From the NCBI RefSeq assembly GCF_000219215.1, contig NC_015727.1, positions 1,435,176 through 1,499,175 on the forward strand: a stretch of DNA of 64,000 nt, written 5' to 3'. Both the position numbers and the translations under genes were made by a program. Shown one piece after another: positions 54,840 through 62,809 of this stretch. The notes beneath the pieces were generated by a model that saw only the letters and a list, made by a program, of their open reading frames with translations, did no database searches and had not been told where the DNA came from. This stretch comes from Cupriavidus necator N-1 (lineage in GTDB: Bacteria > Pseudomonadota > Gammaproteobacteria > Burkholderiales > Burkholderiaceae). Position 1 is the first letter of the stretch; every line of letters begins with the position of its first letter.

Positions 54840-56768
54840 TCACACCGGGCCGTTGAAGTCGAGCGGGAACGGAAACCGTCCGAGCAGATCCTGCGCGCGC
54901 GCGACGTCCGGGGCGGGGCATTGGACGAAGGCGACGGTGCCGCGCCGGATATCCGGCCCCACGCGCACGCTGGCGGCCGTGCCGGCCTGCGCCAGGATCT
55001 CTCGGAACACTTGCCCGGCAGCGCGCATGCGCAGCTCCGCCCGGGCCACCTTGCCGACGGAAGTCAGCGGCATCTCCTGCAGGATGTCGATGCGCACCGG
55101 CACTGCAGCGCGTTCCGGCACGAGGTTGCGCGCGGCCGCCAGCAATTCGTCGGCAGCCGGGGTGAAGCCTGGCTTGAGCGTGACGTAGGCGACTGGCAAC
55201 TCCCCGCTGTGCGCATCCGGCTGGCCGACCGCGGCCGCCATTGCCACGGCCGGATGCTGCAGCAGCGCGTCCTCGATCATCGCCGGATCGATGTTGTGGC
55301 CGCCGCGGATGATCAGTTCCTTGGCACGGCCGGTCAGATGCAGATAGCCGTCGGCATCGAGATGGCCGAGGTCGCCGGTATTGAGCCATCCCGGCTTGAG
55401 CCAGATGCCACCATTGTCTTGCTCGCGCAGATAGCCAGGAAACACATTGGGGCCGTTGATGCCGATGACGCCGGTTTCGCCCGGCGCGCAAGGCTCGGTG
55501 GCGTGGCCGGAGCCGTCGACCTTCCAGGCGCCGATTGCCTGGTGCGGCAGGCGCAGGCCGACCGTGCCGAGGCGACGTTCGCCCTGCGGCGGATTGAGGG
55601 CCGAGACGCACGCGCCTTCGGTCAGACCGTAGCCCTCGTACAGCGGAATGCCAGCGGCGGCTTCGAAGCGCCGCGCGACCTCGGCCGGCAGCGGCGCGGC
55701 GCCGCAAAAGGCGAAGCGCAACGACGCAATGTCGGCGCCTTCCCGCGGCAGATCGGCCAGCGCGGCGTAGATCGTCGGCACGCCGCTGAAGCTGGTGGCG
55801 CGGAACCGTTCGACCAGCTTCCAGAAGTTCGGCATCACGCCCTGGCCCCGATAGCCGGCGGGCGTCAGCATCACGACCTCCCAGCCGCCATGGAATGCGG
55901 CAAGGCCGGTGATCATCGCGCCGTTCACGTGGAACAGTGGGAGGCCGCACAGGATCGTGTTTGGCGACGGGATCAGCGCCTTGAGCATCGACGCGACGAA
56001 GACTTCATTGAGATGCGTGTGCGTCGCGACTTTGGGCAGGCCGGTAGTACCGCCGGTATGGAAATGCGAGCAGAGGTCAGTCGCCAGGATGCGGCGCTTC
56101 GAAACCAGCGTGTCCGACGGCTCGGCCGCCAGCGCCTGGTCGAAGCCGACCATCTTCACGTCCGCGCGGCATGGCCTTGACGCCGTGTCGAAGGCCGCGT
56201 CGACCCGCGCACGCTGCGCGGCAGGAAGATACGGCGCAGCGCTGACGACGAACAGGGTCCGCACCGATGGGCAACGGTCGGCCACGGCGACGGCTTTGTC
56301 CCACAGCGCGCTGTCGGAGACCGGGGCGCAGGCGACCAGCGCTTGCGCGCCTGTCTCATTGACGATGGCGGCGACATAGTCGACCTCCAGCATCGGGTTG
56401 ATGGGACTGGCGATGCCGGCAGCCTGCGCGCCCAGCAAGGCGTAATGGGTCTGGGGCAGATTGGGCAGCAGCAACGCCACCGCCGTGCCGGTGGTAATGC
56501 CGGCGCGGTGAAAGGCGTTGGCCGCTTGCGTCACGCGCGCCTTGAGGGTTGCGTAATCGACGACAAAGTCTGGCGCGTCAGCCTCCCCGGTCATGACGAA
56601 GCGCAACGCGGTCTTGTCCGGATGACTGTCGCAGGCACGGCACAGCAGTTCGTAGGTGTTCTGCGCGGGCAGTTTTTCCTGCCAGGGTGTGCGTTCGAAT
56701 TCGTCGATATCGGCCTGGGTCCGGATGCCGCCGGTACGCGTCCCGCGGTCGTTTATGTTATGGGGCAT
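54840..56768 (-). CDS. Acyl-CoA synthetase (AMP-binding, ANL superfamily)
   Basis: A 642-residue ligase from ATG 56768 (AAGGAG seven bases upstream; the longer open frame to 56975 is rejected). The P-loop-like motif is SHFHTGGTTGLPKVATHTHL; later LYEGYGLTEGACVSALNPP, WLNTGDLGHLDADGYLHLTG RAKELIIRGGHNIDP, and the A10-type lysine in PLTSVGKVARAEL. It activates a carboxylic acid via acyl-AMP to the CoA thioester. The form of the N-terminus suggests a short- or medium-chain or aryl-acid ligase. It probably acts on the side chain or on the ring-cleavage product. Confidence 0.9.
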   Translation of the reverse strand: MPHNINDRGTRTGGIRTQADIDEFERTPWQEKLPAQNTYELLCRACDSHPDKTALRFVMTGEADAPDFVVDYATLKARVTQAANAFHRAGITTGTAVALLLPNLPQTHYALLGAQAAGIASPINPMLEVDYVAAIVNETGAQALVACAPVSDSALWDKAVAVADRCPSVRTLFVVSAAPYLPAAQRARVDAAFDTASRPCRADVKMVGFDQALAAEPSDTLVSKRRILATDLCSHFHTGGTTGLPKVATHTHLNEVFVASMLKALIPSPNTILCGLPLFHVNGAMITGLAAFHGGWEVVMLTPAGYRGQGVMPNFWKLVERFRATSFSGVPTIYAALADLPREGADIASLRFAFCGAAPLPAEVARRFEAAAGIPLYEGYGLTEGACVSALNPPQGERRLGTVGLRLPHQAIGAWKVDGSGHATEPCAPGETGVIGINGPNVFPGYLREQDNGGIWLKPGWLNTGDLGHLDADGYLHLTGRAKELIIRGGHNIDPAMIEDALLQHPAVAMAAAVGQPDAHSGELPVAYVTLKPGFTPAADELLAAARNLVPERAAVPVRIDILQEMPLTSVGKVARAELRMRAAGQVFREILAQAGTAASVRVGPDIRRGTVAFVQCPAPDVARAQDLLGRFPFPLDFNGPV

Positions 56769-56799
56769 GCTTGTCTCCTTGTTGTGGCGCTGTCTTTTT

Positions 56800-57822
56800 C
56801 TAGAGTTCCCCTGGCAGCAGGACGGCCCGCCGGGGTTGGCCTTGCCCGACGTGCAGGAACGCCTGCCCGGCCTGGCTGAGCGCAAAAGTCTTAACCTCGG
56901 CGGGCGCCAGCGCCGCCGCGCAATCGGCCAGTGCCTGCAGGGCCGAAGGGTTCGGGCGGAAGGTCGTCCACCCATAGCGCGCGCCCTTCGGTATCAGCCC
57001 GCGTTTGCCACGCTTGCCAACCAGCGTGGCCACCCCGCCTCTGAACAGTCCCAGCCGGTCGAAGTTGCCAAGCAGCGGATGTACCGTGGTCGCATGACCG
57101 GCCGCGTCGGGCGCCAGCCTGCGCAGCAGGTCCGCTTCGTCATCCCAGTTGGCGAAATTCAGGGTGGCGGCGAAATGCCGCGGCAGGCTCGCCAGCGACT
57201 GGCGGTGGCGATCGACGAGTACGTCAGCGCCAGCGGCCAGGCAGGCAACGAGTCCTTTACCTCCGCCGACAGCGGTAACACTCGCTCCCAGCCTGCGCAG
57301 CAACCAGACCGCGATCTGGCCCAGGCCACCGGTCGCGCCGTGCACGAGCACGGGACGCCCGTTCACGGTCTCGCGGCAGATCCCGGCGTCGGCGAACGCG
57401 CGCGTCACGGTCAGGAAGTTGTACGGTAGCGTCGCCAGGGCGGCGGCCGGGATGGACGACGGCATCAGGCGAGCGTGTTCGGCGCGCATGGCGACATGGG
57501 TGGCATGCGTGCCCGCACTCGATGGCGGCTTGGCGCCGAACACGGCATCGCCTTCGCGCAGCCCGGTCACACCCTGGCCCACCGCGCAAACCGTCCCGAC
57601 AAAATCGTTACCGAGTATGAGAGGCATGCGCGCCGCGCCCATCAGAGAGAAAAGCCTGCTGCCGTAGCCGCCGCGGCGGCGCACATCGATGGGATTGACC
57701 GCCGCGGCCTCAACTTGCACCACGATCTCGCCCTGGCGCGGCCGCGGGCGGGGCGCCGGGCGCAGCCGCAACGCGAACGCATCGCCAAAGCCGTCGATGG
57801 CGGCGATATAGCTGTCGCTCAT
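56800..57822 (-). CDS. Zinc-free quinone oxidoreductase-like dehydrogenase (MDR family)
   Basis: A 340-residue medium-chain reductase: the GroES-like N-terminus EIVVQVEAAAVNPIDVRRRG and PLILGNDFVGTVCAVGQGVT, a Rossmann part with VLVHGATGGLGQIAVWLLRR (AxxGxxG-like GATGGLGQ, NADPH type), and a C-terminal LRLAP-like closing helix. The zinc ligands of alcohol dehydrogenases are absent, which fits quinone oxidoreductase or enoyl reductase. It overlaps the FAH gene by four bases (ATGA). It probably reduces an enone or quinone intermediate of the pathway. Confidence 0.87.
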   Translation of the reverse strand: MSDSYIAAIDGFGDAFALRLRPAPRPRPRQGEIVVQVEAAAVNPIDVRRRGGYGSRLFSLMGAARMPLILGNDFVGTVCAVGQGVTGLREGDAVFGAKPPSSAGTHATHVAMRAEHARLMPSSIPAAALATLPYNFLTVTRAFADAGICRETVNGRPVLVHGATGGLGQIAVWLLRRLGASVTAVGGGKGLVACLAAGADVLVDRHRQSLASLPRHFAATLNFANWDDEADLLRRLAPDAAGHATTVHPLLGNFDRLGLFRGGVATLVGKRGKRGLIPKGARYGWTTFRPNPSALQALADCAAALAPAEVKTFALSQAGQAFLHVGQGQPRRAVLLPGEL

Positions 57823-58775
57823 GCCGCCACCACCCGATTGCGCTGCTCGCCCAGGTCGATGGCGCCGTCGTCGGTGCGGATCGAAGCGGTCATGATGTCG
57901 CCCGGCCGCAGGTAAGCCGGGTTGGACAAGCCCTTCTTGATGAAGAGGCGCCACTTCGCACTCTCGGACAGCAAATGCCGGAACACCCACATCGCCAGCT
58001 TGCCAGGCGCACGGGCGGCACAGCCGGCCGGCGTGCCGGTGGCGATCAGATCGCCGGCTTGCAGGTCGTGCAGCGCGGACATCTCGGTAAGCGTCTGGTG
58101 CGGCTTGAAAATCATGTCGCCGCAATAGGCGTCCTGGCGGGGCTGCCCGTTGACATGCAGCTGCATGCGGAACGCGGGCCAGCGCCGCCATTCCTCCTTG
58201 TCCAACAGCACCAGGAAAGGCCCGACCGGGCCGAAGCTGCGGTAGCTCTTGCCCTTGTAGAACTGGGCCTGCGGCAGCTGGACGTCGCGCGCCGAAATGT
58301 CGTTGACGATGGTCACGCCAGCGAGGTACTCGTGCAGCTGGTCCGGCCCGACCTGGACCGCCTCGCTCAGCGGCTTGCGCACCACGAGACCAAGCTCGAT
58401 TTCGTAGTCGAGCAGATGCACATGCGCCGGCCGCACCACGTCGGCGTCGGCGGGCGCAAGGCAGGACGGGGCCTTGGTGAACAGGGTGTTGAAGCCGATC
58501 TTGTCAGGGTCCATGCCGGACTCACGCACATGGCTGGCGTAGTTGATGCCCTGGCACAGGAACTGGCGGTCAGACGTGACCGGCGGCAGCAGCGTGACGG
58601 CGTCGAGCGGCAGCGTGGCCTGGCCGGGGGTGCTGCGCCACGCGGCTTCGAGGCCGTTCGTGACGAAGTCGGCGGTGCTGGCAGAGCCGCAAGACAGGGG
58701 CGCGATGCGGCGGTCGTGGACCACACCCCAGCAGGGTTCGCCGCCGTGGAGATATCGGACGACTTTGACGGACAT
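57819..58775 (-). CDS. Fumarylacetoacetate hydrolase-family protein
   Basis: A 318-residue FAH-fold enzyme: RQFLCQGINYASHVRESGMD opens the catalytic domain; the metal-binding acidic residues are in VHLLDYEIELGLVVRKPLSE (DYEIELG) and IVNDISARDVQLPQAQFYKG KSYRSFGPVGPFLV; LQAGDLIATGTPAGCAA is the conserved end loop. Such proteins hydrolyse or hydrate dioxo acids made by ring cleavage, or decarboxylate them. In this operon it probably processes the product of the VOC dioxygenase. It lies 48 bases after the dioxygenase gene. Confidence 0.92.
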   Translation of the reverse strand: MSVKVVRYLHGGEPCWGVVHDRRIAPLSCGSASTADFVTNGLEAAWRSTPGQATLPLDAVTLLPPVTSDRQFLCQGINYASHVRESGMDPDKIGFNTLFTKAPSCLAPADADVVRPAHVHLLDYEIELGLVVRKPLSEAVQVGPDQLHEYLAGVTIVNDISARDVQLPQAQFYKGKSYRSFGPVGPFLVLLDKEEWRRWPAFRMQLHVNGQPRQDAYCGDMIFKPHQTLTEMSALHDLQAGDLIATGTPAGCAARAPGKLAMWVFRHLLSESAKWRLFIKKGLSNPAYLRPGDIMTASIRTDDGAIDLGEQRNRVVAA

Positions 58776-58823
58776 TTGCTTTCCTTGACGTGAGGGGGTT
58801 CGTAGAGGGGCGGATGCGCAGGC

Positions 58824-59966
58824 TCAGAGCCAGGGCCGCGCCTGGGTCATCACGCGGCCAAGCAGCTTCAGCCGCGCGGCCGAGAGCCGGCCGGCGCGCA
58901 GCAGCCGCGCAACCCGGAACACCGTGGCGAGATTGCGCTTGACACCCATGCCGGCGGGGACGTCGTCGCCCCATGCCCAGATGCCGGACATTTCCAGCGG
59001 CACGTAGTGGGTTTCCCGGTCGGCGGTGAAGACATCACCGTCGGCGTAGTGCTCGAATTCCATGCCGTCCGGATCGAACCAGTAATCGAACAGCTGACTG
59101 CCGAGCACATGGCGCCCGATACCCCACATATGGCGGTGGCCATTCGCGCGCAGCACGTTGTTGCCCTGGCCGAGCGCGTCGAGGTCGAGCACTTCGTATG
59201 CGCTGTGCTCGTATTTCTCCTCGATGCCGCCGGCGAGCACGAAGGCGTGATGGTCCGCGGGCGTGCTGCCGAGGTCCAGGCGGAAGAAGCAGAGATTGGG
59301 AGACCCGTCCTCCAGATACTGGACATCGGTCGGGATCAGGCCGAGATGACGCATATACCAGCGCGCCATGCCGGGAAAGTCGACGGTCTGGAGCACGACG
59401 TGGCCGAGCTTGACCACGGCCGCGGGCTCCAGCGGCGGCCGGACCGTAGCATTCACCCGCCGAAGCTGTCCCGGGTCGTTGGTGAGCGAATGCAGCGGGT
59501 CCCGCAATGGCAGCGGGTCGACCGGCTGCTGGCCGGTCACCAGCCACAGCAAGTTCCCGGCGGGGTCGGTCAGTTCGACGCCGGCGCCGCCGCCCGGAAT
59601 CTCGTCTGCCTGGAGGCGGCGCGCATTCGCGTTGGCCTCGAGGTAGTCCAGGTCTGCCTCGCTGCGCACCGAAAAGGCCGCGCCGACATAACGCGAGCGC
59701 TGCCCTGGCGTCGCGAGCATCAGGCACGGCTGGGGGCCGGCGCCGCGCATCAACAGCCGGCTGCCGGTGCGCGACACGCAATGCATGCCGAAATCCGTCA
59801 GGAAGGTCTGCGTCGCGCGCAGGTCGCGCTTCTCGAACATCAGGAAGGCAAGCGCCTGGGCCTTGACCAGGGCTTCGGGCCGGTCGAGCTTCTGGACGAA
59901 GGCAGGCAGCGCACTTTCGGGGAAAGCCGGCGGCGTGCGCAGCACGCTGCGGGGCGGACGGGTCAT
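58824..59966 (-). CDS. Extradiol dioxygenase-like VOC protein
   Basis: A 380-residue protein with two VOC modules. The N-terminal one (LVKAQALAFLMFEKRDLRAT... ELTDPAGNLLWLVTG) seems catalytically silent. The C-terminal one has the ligands expected for a type I extradiol dioxygenase: His in VVKLGHVVLQTVDFPGMARW, His in STPADHHAFVLAGG and Glu in DPDGMEFEHYADG. It would open a catechol-type ring next to the hydroxyls using Fe(II). It is longer than ordinary catechol 2,3-dioxygenases (about 300 residues), with a 40-residue N-terminal extension and a C-terminal tail, so it may belong to an uncharacterised branch. First gene of the operon. Confidence 0.82.
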   Translation of the reverse strand: MTRPPRSVLRTPPAFPESALPAFVQKLDRPEALVKAQALAFLMFEKRDLRATQTFLTDFGMHCVSRTGSRLLMRGAGPQPCLMLATPGQRSRYVGAAFSVRSEADLDYLEANANARRLQADEIPGGGAGVELTDPAGNLLWLVTGQQPVDPLPLRDPLHSLTNDPGQLRRVNATVRPPLEPAAVVKLGHVVLQTVDFPGMARWYMRHLGLIPTDVQYLEDGSPNLCFFRLDLGSTPADHHAFVLAGGIEEKYEHSAYEVLDLDALGQGNNVLRANGHRHMWGIGRHVLGSQLFDYWFDPDGMEFEHYADGDVFTADRETHYVPLEMSGIWAWGDDVPAGMGVKRNLATVFRVARLLRAGRLSAARLKLLGRVMTQARPWL

Positions 59967-60012
59967 GGCGTCTCCAATGGCCGGGCGCCGCCATAGGTGG
60001 CACCCGATGTTT

Positions 60013-60047
60013 TGACGACATTATCGTCATCCTGACGTTTTAGTCAA
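60013..60047 (-). promoter_or_regulatory. Promoter with overlapping palindrome for the minus-strand catabolic operon
   Basis: On the minus strand TTGACT (60047-60042), a 16-base spacer, and GATAAT (60025-60020) form a strong sigma-70-type promoter about 55 bases before the dioxygenase ATG. The palindrome TGACGACATTATCGTCA (60013-60029) covers the -10 box, and a second TGAC...GTCA pair overlaps the spacer, so a repressor would block RNA polymerase. No regulator gene adjoins on this side. Confidence 0.6.
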
Positions 60048-60297
60048 TATCAAAGAGACGAGCAGACCTTTGTCCGCAGCCGCTTGCGACGTGTGCTTCA
60101 TTCGGCGTGATTCGTGGGCGGCCCGCGTTATTGTGATGCTGTTTCGTCAAGCTTTTTCTCTCACAACACCAAGGCAAAAGGCCAATTGCGGCAACGGTTT
60201 GCGAGCAGCCACGCAGTGGCTTCATGGCTTGACCAGCGGTCAGGAGCCAACTAGGCGCCGGTAGACGGAAATCGTAAGGTCCAGCGCTTGGCGCTAG

Positions 60298-60332
60298 GCC
60301 TGAGTGGTGAAATCGATAGACACAAGGGACTT
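60298..60332 (+). tRNA. 5' half of a tRNA-Leu gene (partial)
   Basis: GCCTGAG-TG-GTG...CAC-A-AGGGA-CTT follows the tRNA-Leu plan: acceptor strand 60298-60304, T8-G9, a 3-base-pair D stem (GTG 60307-60309 with CAC 60321-60323) enclosing the Leu-like D loop GTGAAATCGATAGA, A26, the anticodon-stem strand AGGGA (60325-60329), then CTT. The text breaks after U34, where cyanobacterial tRNA-Leu(UAA) genes carry a group I intron. The 3' half (AAAATCCCT..., a T arm with TTCGA, CTCAGGC acceptor strand) was not found downstream. Confidence 0.7.
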
Positions 60333-60574
60333 GAACAATTTGAGCCTTCGGGGGGGAAACGCCCGAAGTGAGGCCCGTCAAAGTCGGCGAGAGCCCTGGA
60401 TGCTGCAGCATCCGAGCCAACGCCGAGCCAAGCTGCGGATTTCGGTGAAGGTGTAGAGAGCAGACAGCGGGCACCGTTCGCAGCCATCGCGGAGAATAGT
60501 GCCGAGCACTACGGCCAGCTGCCGAGGGCCCCAAGCTCATCGATCGCCGGCCTCGCTGGCGAACTGCGCATTAG
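60333..60574 (+). ncRNA. Group I intron-like catalytic RNA, similar to Azoarcus and cyanobacterial tRNA introns
   Basis: The core of a small (IC3-type) group I intron can be read off. P1: exon CTT with GAG at 60342-60344 (terminal U-G pair). P2: CTTCGGG (60346-60352) with CCCGAAG (60362-60368). P3: GCCCG (60373-60377) with CGGGC (60468-60472). P4: TCGGCG (60384-60389) with CGCCGA (60421-60426), followed by GCCAAGC as in the Azoarcus intron. P5: GGATGC-TGCA-GCATCC (60398-60413). The conserved GAAGGTGTAGAGA (from 60447) leads into P7: GAGC (60458-60461) with GCTC (60535-60538). A P8-region hairpin is at 60497-60511 and a P9 candidate is TCGCC (60544-60548)/GGCGA (60558-60562). The 3' end is a guess (a terminal G at 60574). 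Pairings were found by eye, and P6 is weak. Confidence 0.72.
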
Positions 60575-60586
60575 ACCTTGCGTAGC

Positions 60587-60607
60587 AAAAAGGGGGCCGA
60601 AGCCCCC
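60587..60607 (-). terminator. Rho-independent terminator, minus strand
   Basis: On the minus strand GGGGGC-TTCG-GCCCCC followed by TTTTT: a 6-base-pair GC stem with a UUCG tetraloop and a T-run. It would end transcription coming from the right. The only ORF just upstream on that strand is a 14-codon frame (60612-60656, MSQQSHYFAERGLL), so the transcript may be a small RNA or the tail of a lost gene. Confidence 0.75.
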
Positions 60608-61296
60608 GAGATCAGAGCAGGCCTCGCTCGGCGAAGTAATGGGACTGTTGCGACATGATCGTGTTCCGGTTGCTCGGGCGGAATTGCCCGGAACCGGCGC
60701 CAGCACGGCGCAGCGCCAGCCGTCAGAGGGTCGAGGACGGCCACGGCCGCAAGCGCCTAAGGCACGCAGCCCTTGACGGCGAGAACGTCGTGATACGGTG
60801 AAGGAAACAGCAAGACCGCTCTCCCCCCTTCGGCAGAAACCGCGGACTGGCAAGCGCAGCGCGCAGGGCCGAAGGCGTCAGCCCTCAATGGGGACCTCGC
60901 TTCGACCTCGATATCTCCCTAGGCGGCATCGGCCAAGGCTGCGCAAAGTGCGTCTGCCATGTCGCGAATCCTTACCCCTAATCCACAAATTAGCTATGCT
61001 GCTACGCCCACACCAATCATCCGCCGGCGGCGATGGCCTGAGGGAAAGTCTATGGCAAGCTTTGGGCCCGCCGCCTCGACGGCGCATGAGCGTGGCGAGC
61101 CAGTCCAAGCTCGGAGAGATCTGGCCCAGGACGACAAGCCCTCTCCGAAGCCCGCGAATTTACTTCGGATCCACATCCCGCCGGATAGCTGTGCCTCGCC
61201 AGAGGCGAGAGGCGCGGCCCGCATCCCCGACGGCAGCGCGCCGGGATGCACTTGCTAGCGTCGCGGAGATCGAACATCGCGCCGCGCAATAGTTGT
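60608..61296. other. Gap without a recognisable gene
   Basis: About 690 bases of GC-rich DNA between the terminator and the region behind rep. A 14-codon minus-strand frame (60612-60656) precedes the terminator. GGCAAGCGCAGCGCGCAGGG near 60850 and GGCGTCAGCC resemble text at 15670-15740. No protein family is recognised. Confidence 0.5.
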
Positions 61297-61308
61297 TTAG
61301 CGCGCTAA
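61297..61308. promoter_or_regulatory. Perfect 12-base palindrome TTAGCGCGCTAA behind rep
   Basis: TTAGCGCGCTAA lies 32 bases beyond the rep stop codon. It resembles KorB/ParB-type boxes (TTTAGCSGCTAAA), differing by one extra central base. It might be a centromere-like site; only one copy was found. Confidence 0.35.
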
Positions 61309-61339
61309 CACGATCAGCCAGGCAGGAAAGCTGCGGCCT

Positions 61340-62737
61340 TCAGGCGCGCAAGGAGGCCATACGCCCAAACACAAATTGGCCCAGGTACCATGCCAACTCT
61401 GAATTCGCCAGGATGATGTCTTCGGATACGGACGATGCCTCCAGCCTCATCCGCTTCAACACAAGCTTGCCCTCGCGCGAGGCCAACCATGCCCGGACAA
61501 AATCCCCTCGCGCTTTGGTATCCGCTGCCCCGAAGTGTTCGCGCCCTTGCCGCGATTCTTCATTCATGCGAGTGCGGGTCTCGTCTTCACGCGAGGCAAC
61601 ACTGCGCTCCACGCTGGTCTTGACGGCGATCTTCGCGGCGTCCTTCTGTTCTTCCTCGACAAGCAGCTTGGTCTGGACCTGGACCATCGTGCGCTCAGCC
61701 TCTGACATGCGCCAATTGTCACGCAAGGCCTTCATCAAATAGCCTGCGGGACTCTTCTTGACCTGACCGCGATTGAGCTTGAAGCGCGTGTACTCGATCG
61801 CCTGCAGGATGCGATCATCATTCCATGTCTCGCGGTTCTCGGAGAGCTCGCCAAACTGCCGGGTTGAGAGGTTGAACTCTTCCTTAAGAATCTTATAGAT
61901 TTGGCTGGCATCGGACAGGCTTGCCATGACAGCGTCGGCCGTGTCCTTACGCTTGAGGAGAAAGCGAATCCGGTCGACCTTCTTCGAGGAAGTGGACTCG
62001 GTCTTGGTCTCGTAGGACAGCTCGATGTCCGAGATCTCATTGATTTCGCGGACCGCAGGCTCCAGCCAGTCGCGCTTGAAGTATTTGAAGATGTTGGCAT
62101 TCGCGCCCATCTTTCCCGGCCAGGTCCGCATCTCATCAAGTTTGATCCAGTCCGTACGCCCGTTGGGCACACTCGGCAAGACCTTGTCATAGATCGCACG
62201 CGCGAGACTGCGGGTAAATGCCGTTGAGATGCGAAGGCTGAGCCAATGAGACTTGCGGGGATCTCGAATATGCGGGATCAAACTGTGATGCACATCGAAA
62301 CGGACGCGGCCGCGATGCATCGCCACCATGCCGATCAACTGGACCTGGACCCAGATATCGTTCTCATCTGGCTCCCGGTCTGACGGTGTATTGGTCACGC
62401 GAACCTTGGCGTTCTGCGCCTCGTCCGCGATAGTACGCAGGTGCTTCAGATTCCGGCTGTCATAGCGCATCAACCACTTAAAGTAGTTCAGCTCGACATC
62501 GTATTGGTCAGGAACCTCCGGCTCTTGTGCCACGATGAAATACGCGGCATCCAGGAACCGTCGTGCCGCCAATCCCATGTTGACAATTTCCGTGAAGAAA
62601 TTGTTGCGCTGATAGCCGATTTCACGGTTGGCCTCGTTGATGGGCATCCCGAGGTCAAACATGTCCTCAAACAATGCCAGCGCCATTTGGCGAGGCGTCG
62701 TCCTCGCTTTGACCTCCACCGGATTGTCCGTCTCCAT
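61340..62737 (-). CDS. Plasmid replication initiator, Rep_3-like (megaplasmid/chromid type)
   Basis: A 465-residue initiator. N-terminal half: MALALFEDMFDLGMPINEAN REIGYQRNNFFTEIVNMGLA, VELNYFKWLMRYDSRNLKHL and VQVQLIGMVAMHRGRVRFDV, with SLRISTAFTRSLARAIYDKV and WIKLDEMRTWPGKMGANANI FKYFKRDWLEPAVREIN forming the second winged helix of Rep_3-type initiators. The C-terminal 130 residues are charged and helical (RTMVQVQTKLLVEEEQKDAA). Proteins of this type start replication of megaplasmids and second chromosomes in Burkholderiaceae. The gene starts at 62737, and some 18 iterons follow upstream (62810-63892), which it should bind. No parAB is in the window on this side. Confidence 0.82.
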   Translation of the reverse strand: METDNPVEVKARTTPRQMALALFEDMFDLGMPINEANREIGYQRNNFFTEIVNMGLAARRFLDAAYFIVAQEPEVPDQYDVELNYFKWLMRYDSRNLKHLRTIADEAQNAKVRVTNTPSDREPDENDIWVQVQLIGMVAMHRGRVRFDVHHSLIPHIRDPRKSHWLSLRISTAFTRSLARAIYDKVLPSVPNGRTDWIKLDEMRTWPGKMGANANIFKYFKRDWLEPAVREINEISDIELSYETKTESTSSKKVDRIRFLLKRKDTADAVMASLSDASQIYKILKEEFNLSTRQFGELSENRETWNDDRILQAIEYTRFKLNRGQVKKSPAGYLMKALRDNWRMSEAERTMVQVQTKLLVEEEQKDAAKIAVKTSVERSVASREDETRTRMNEESRQGREHFGAADTKARGDFVRAWLASREGKLVLKRMRLEASSVSEDIILANSELAWYLGQFVFGRMASLRA

Positions 62738-62809
62738 ACGCGTCTTCCCGCTCGTTTTATTGCTCGGGCGACTCTAGCATGTGATGGTGAGGTCCTGTCA
62801 ACACAACAA

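Noticed and set aside
56769..56975. N-terminal extension of the acyl-CoA synthetase
   Set aside because: It overlaps the upstream oxidoreductase gene and lacks a ribosome-binding site; AAGGAG supports ATG 56768.
60040..60540. 166-codon minus-strand frame opposite the intron-like RNA
   Set aside because: No protein family and no ribosome-binding site; the RNA helices on the plus strand explain the base pattern better.
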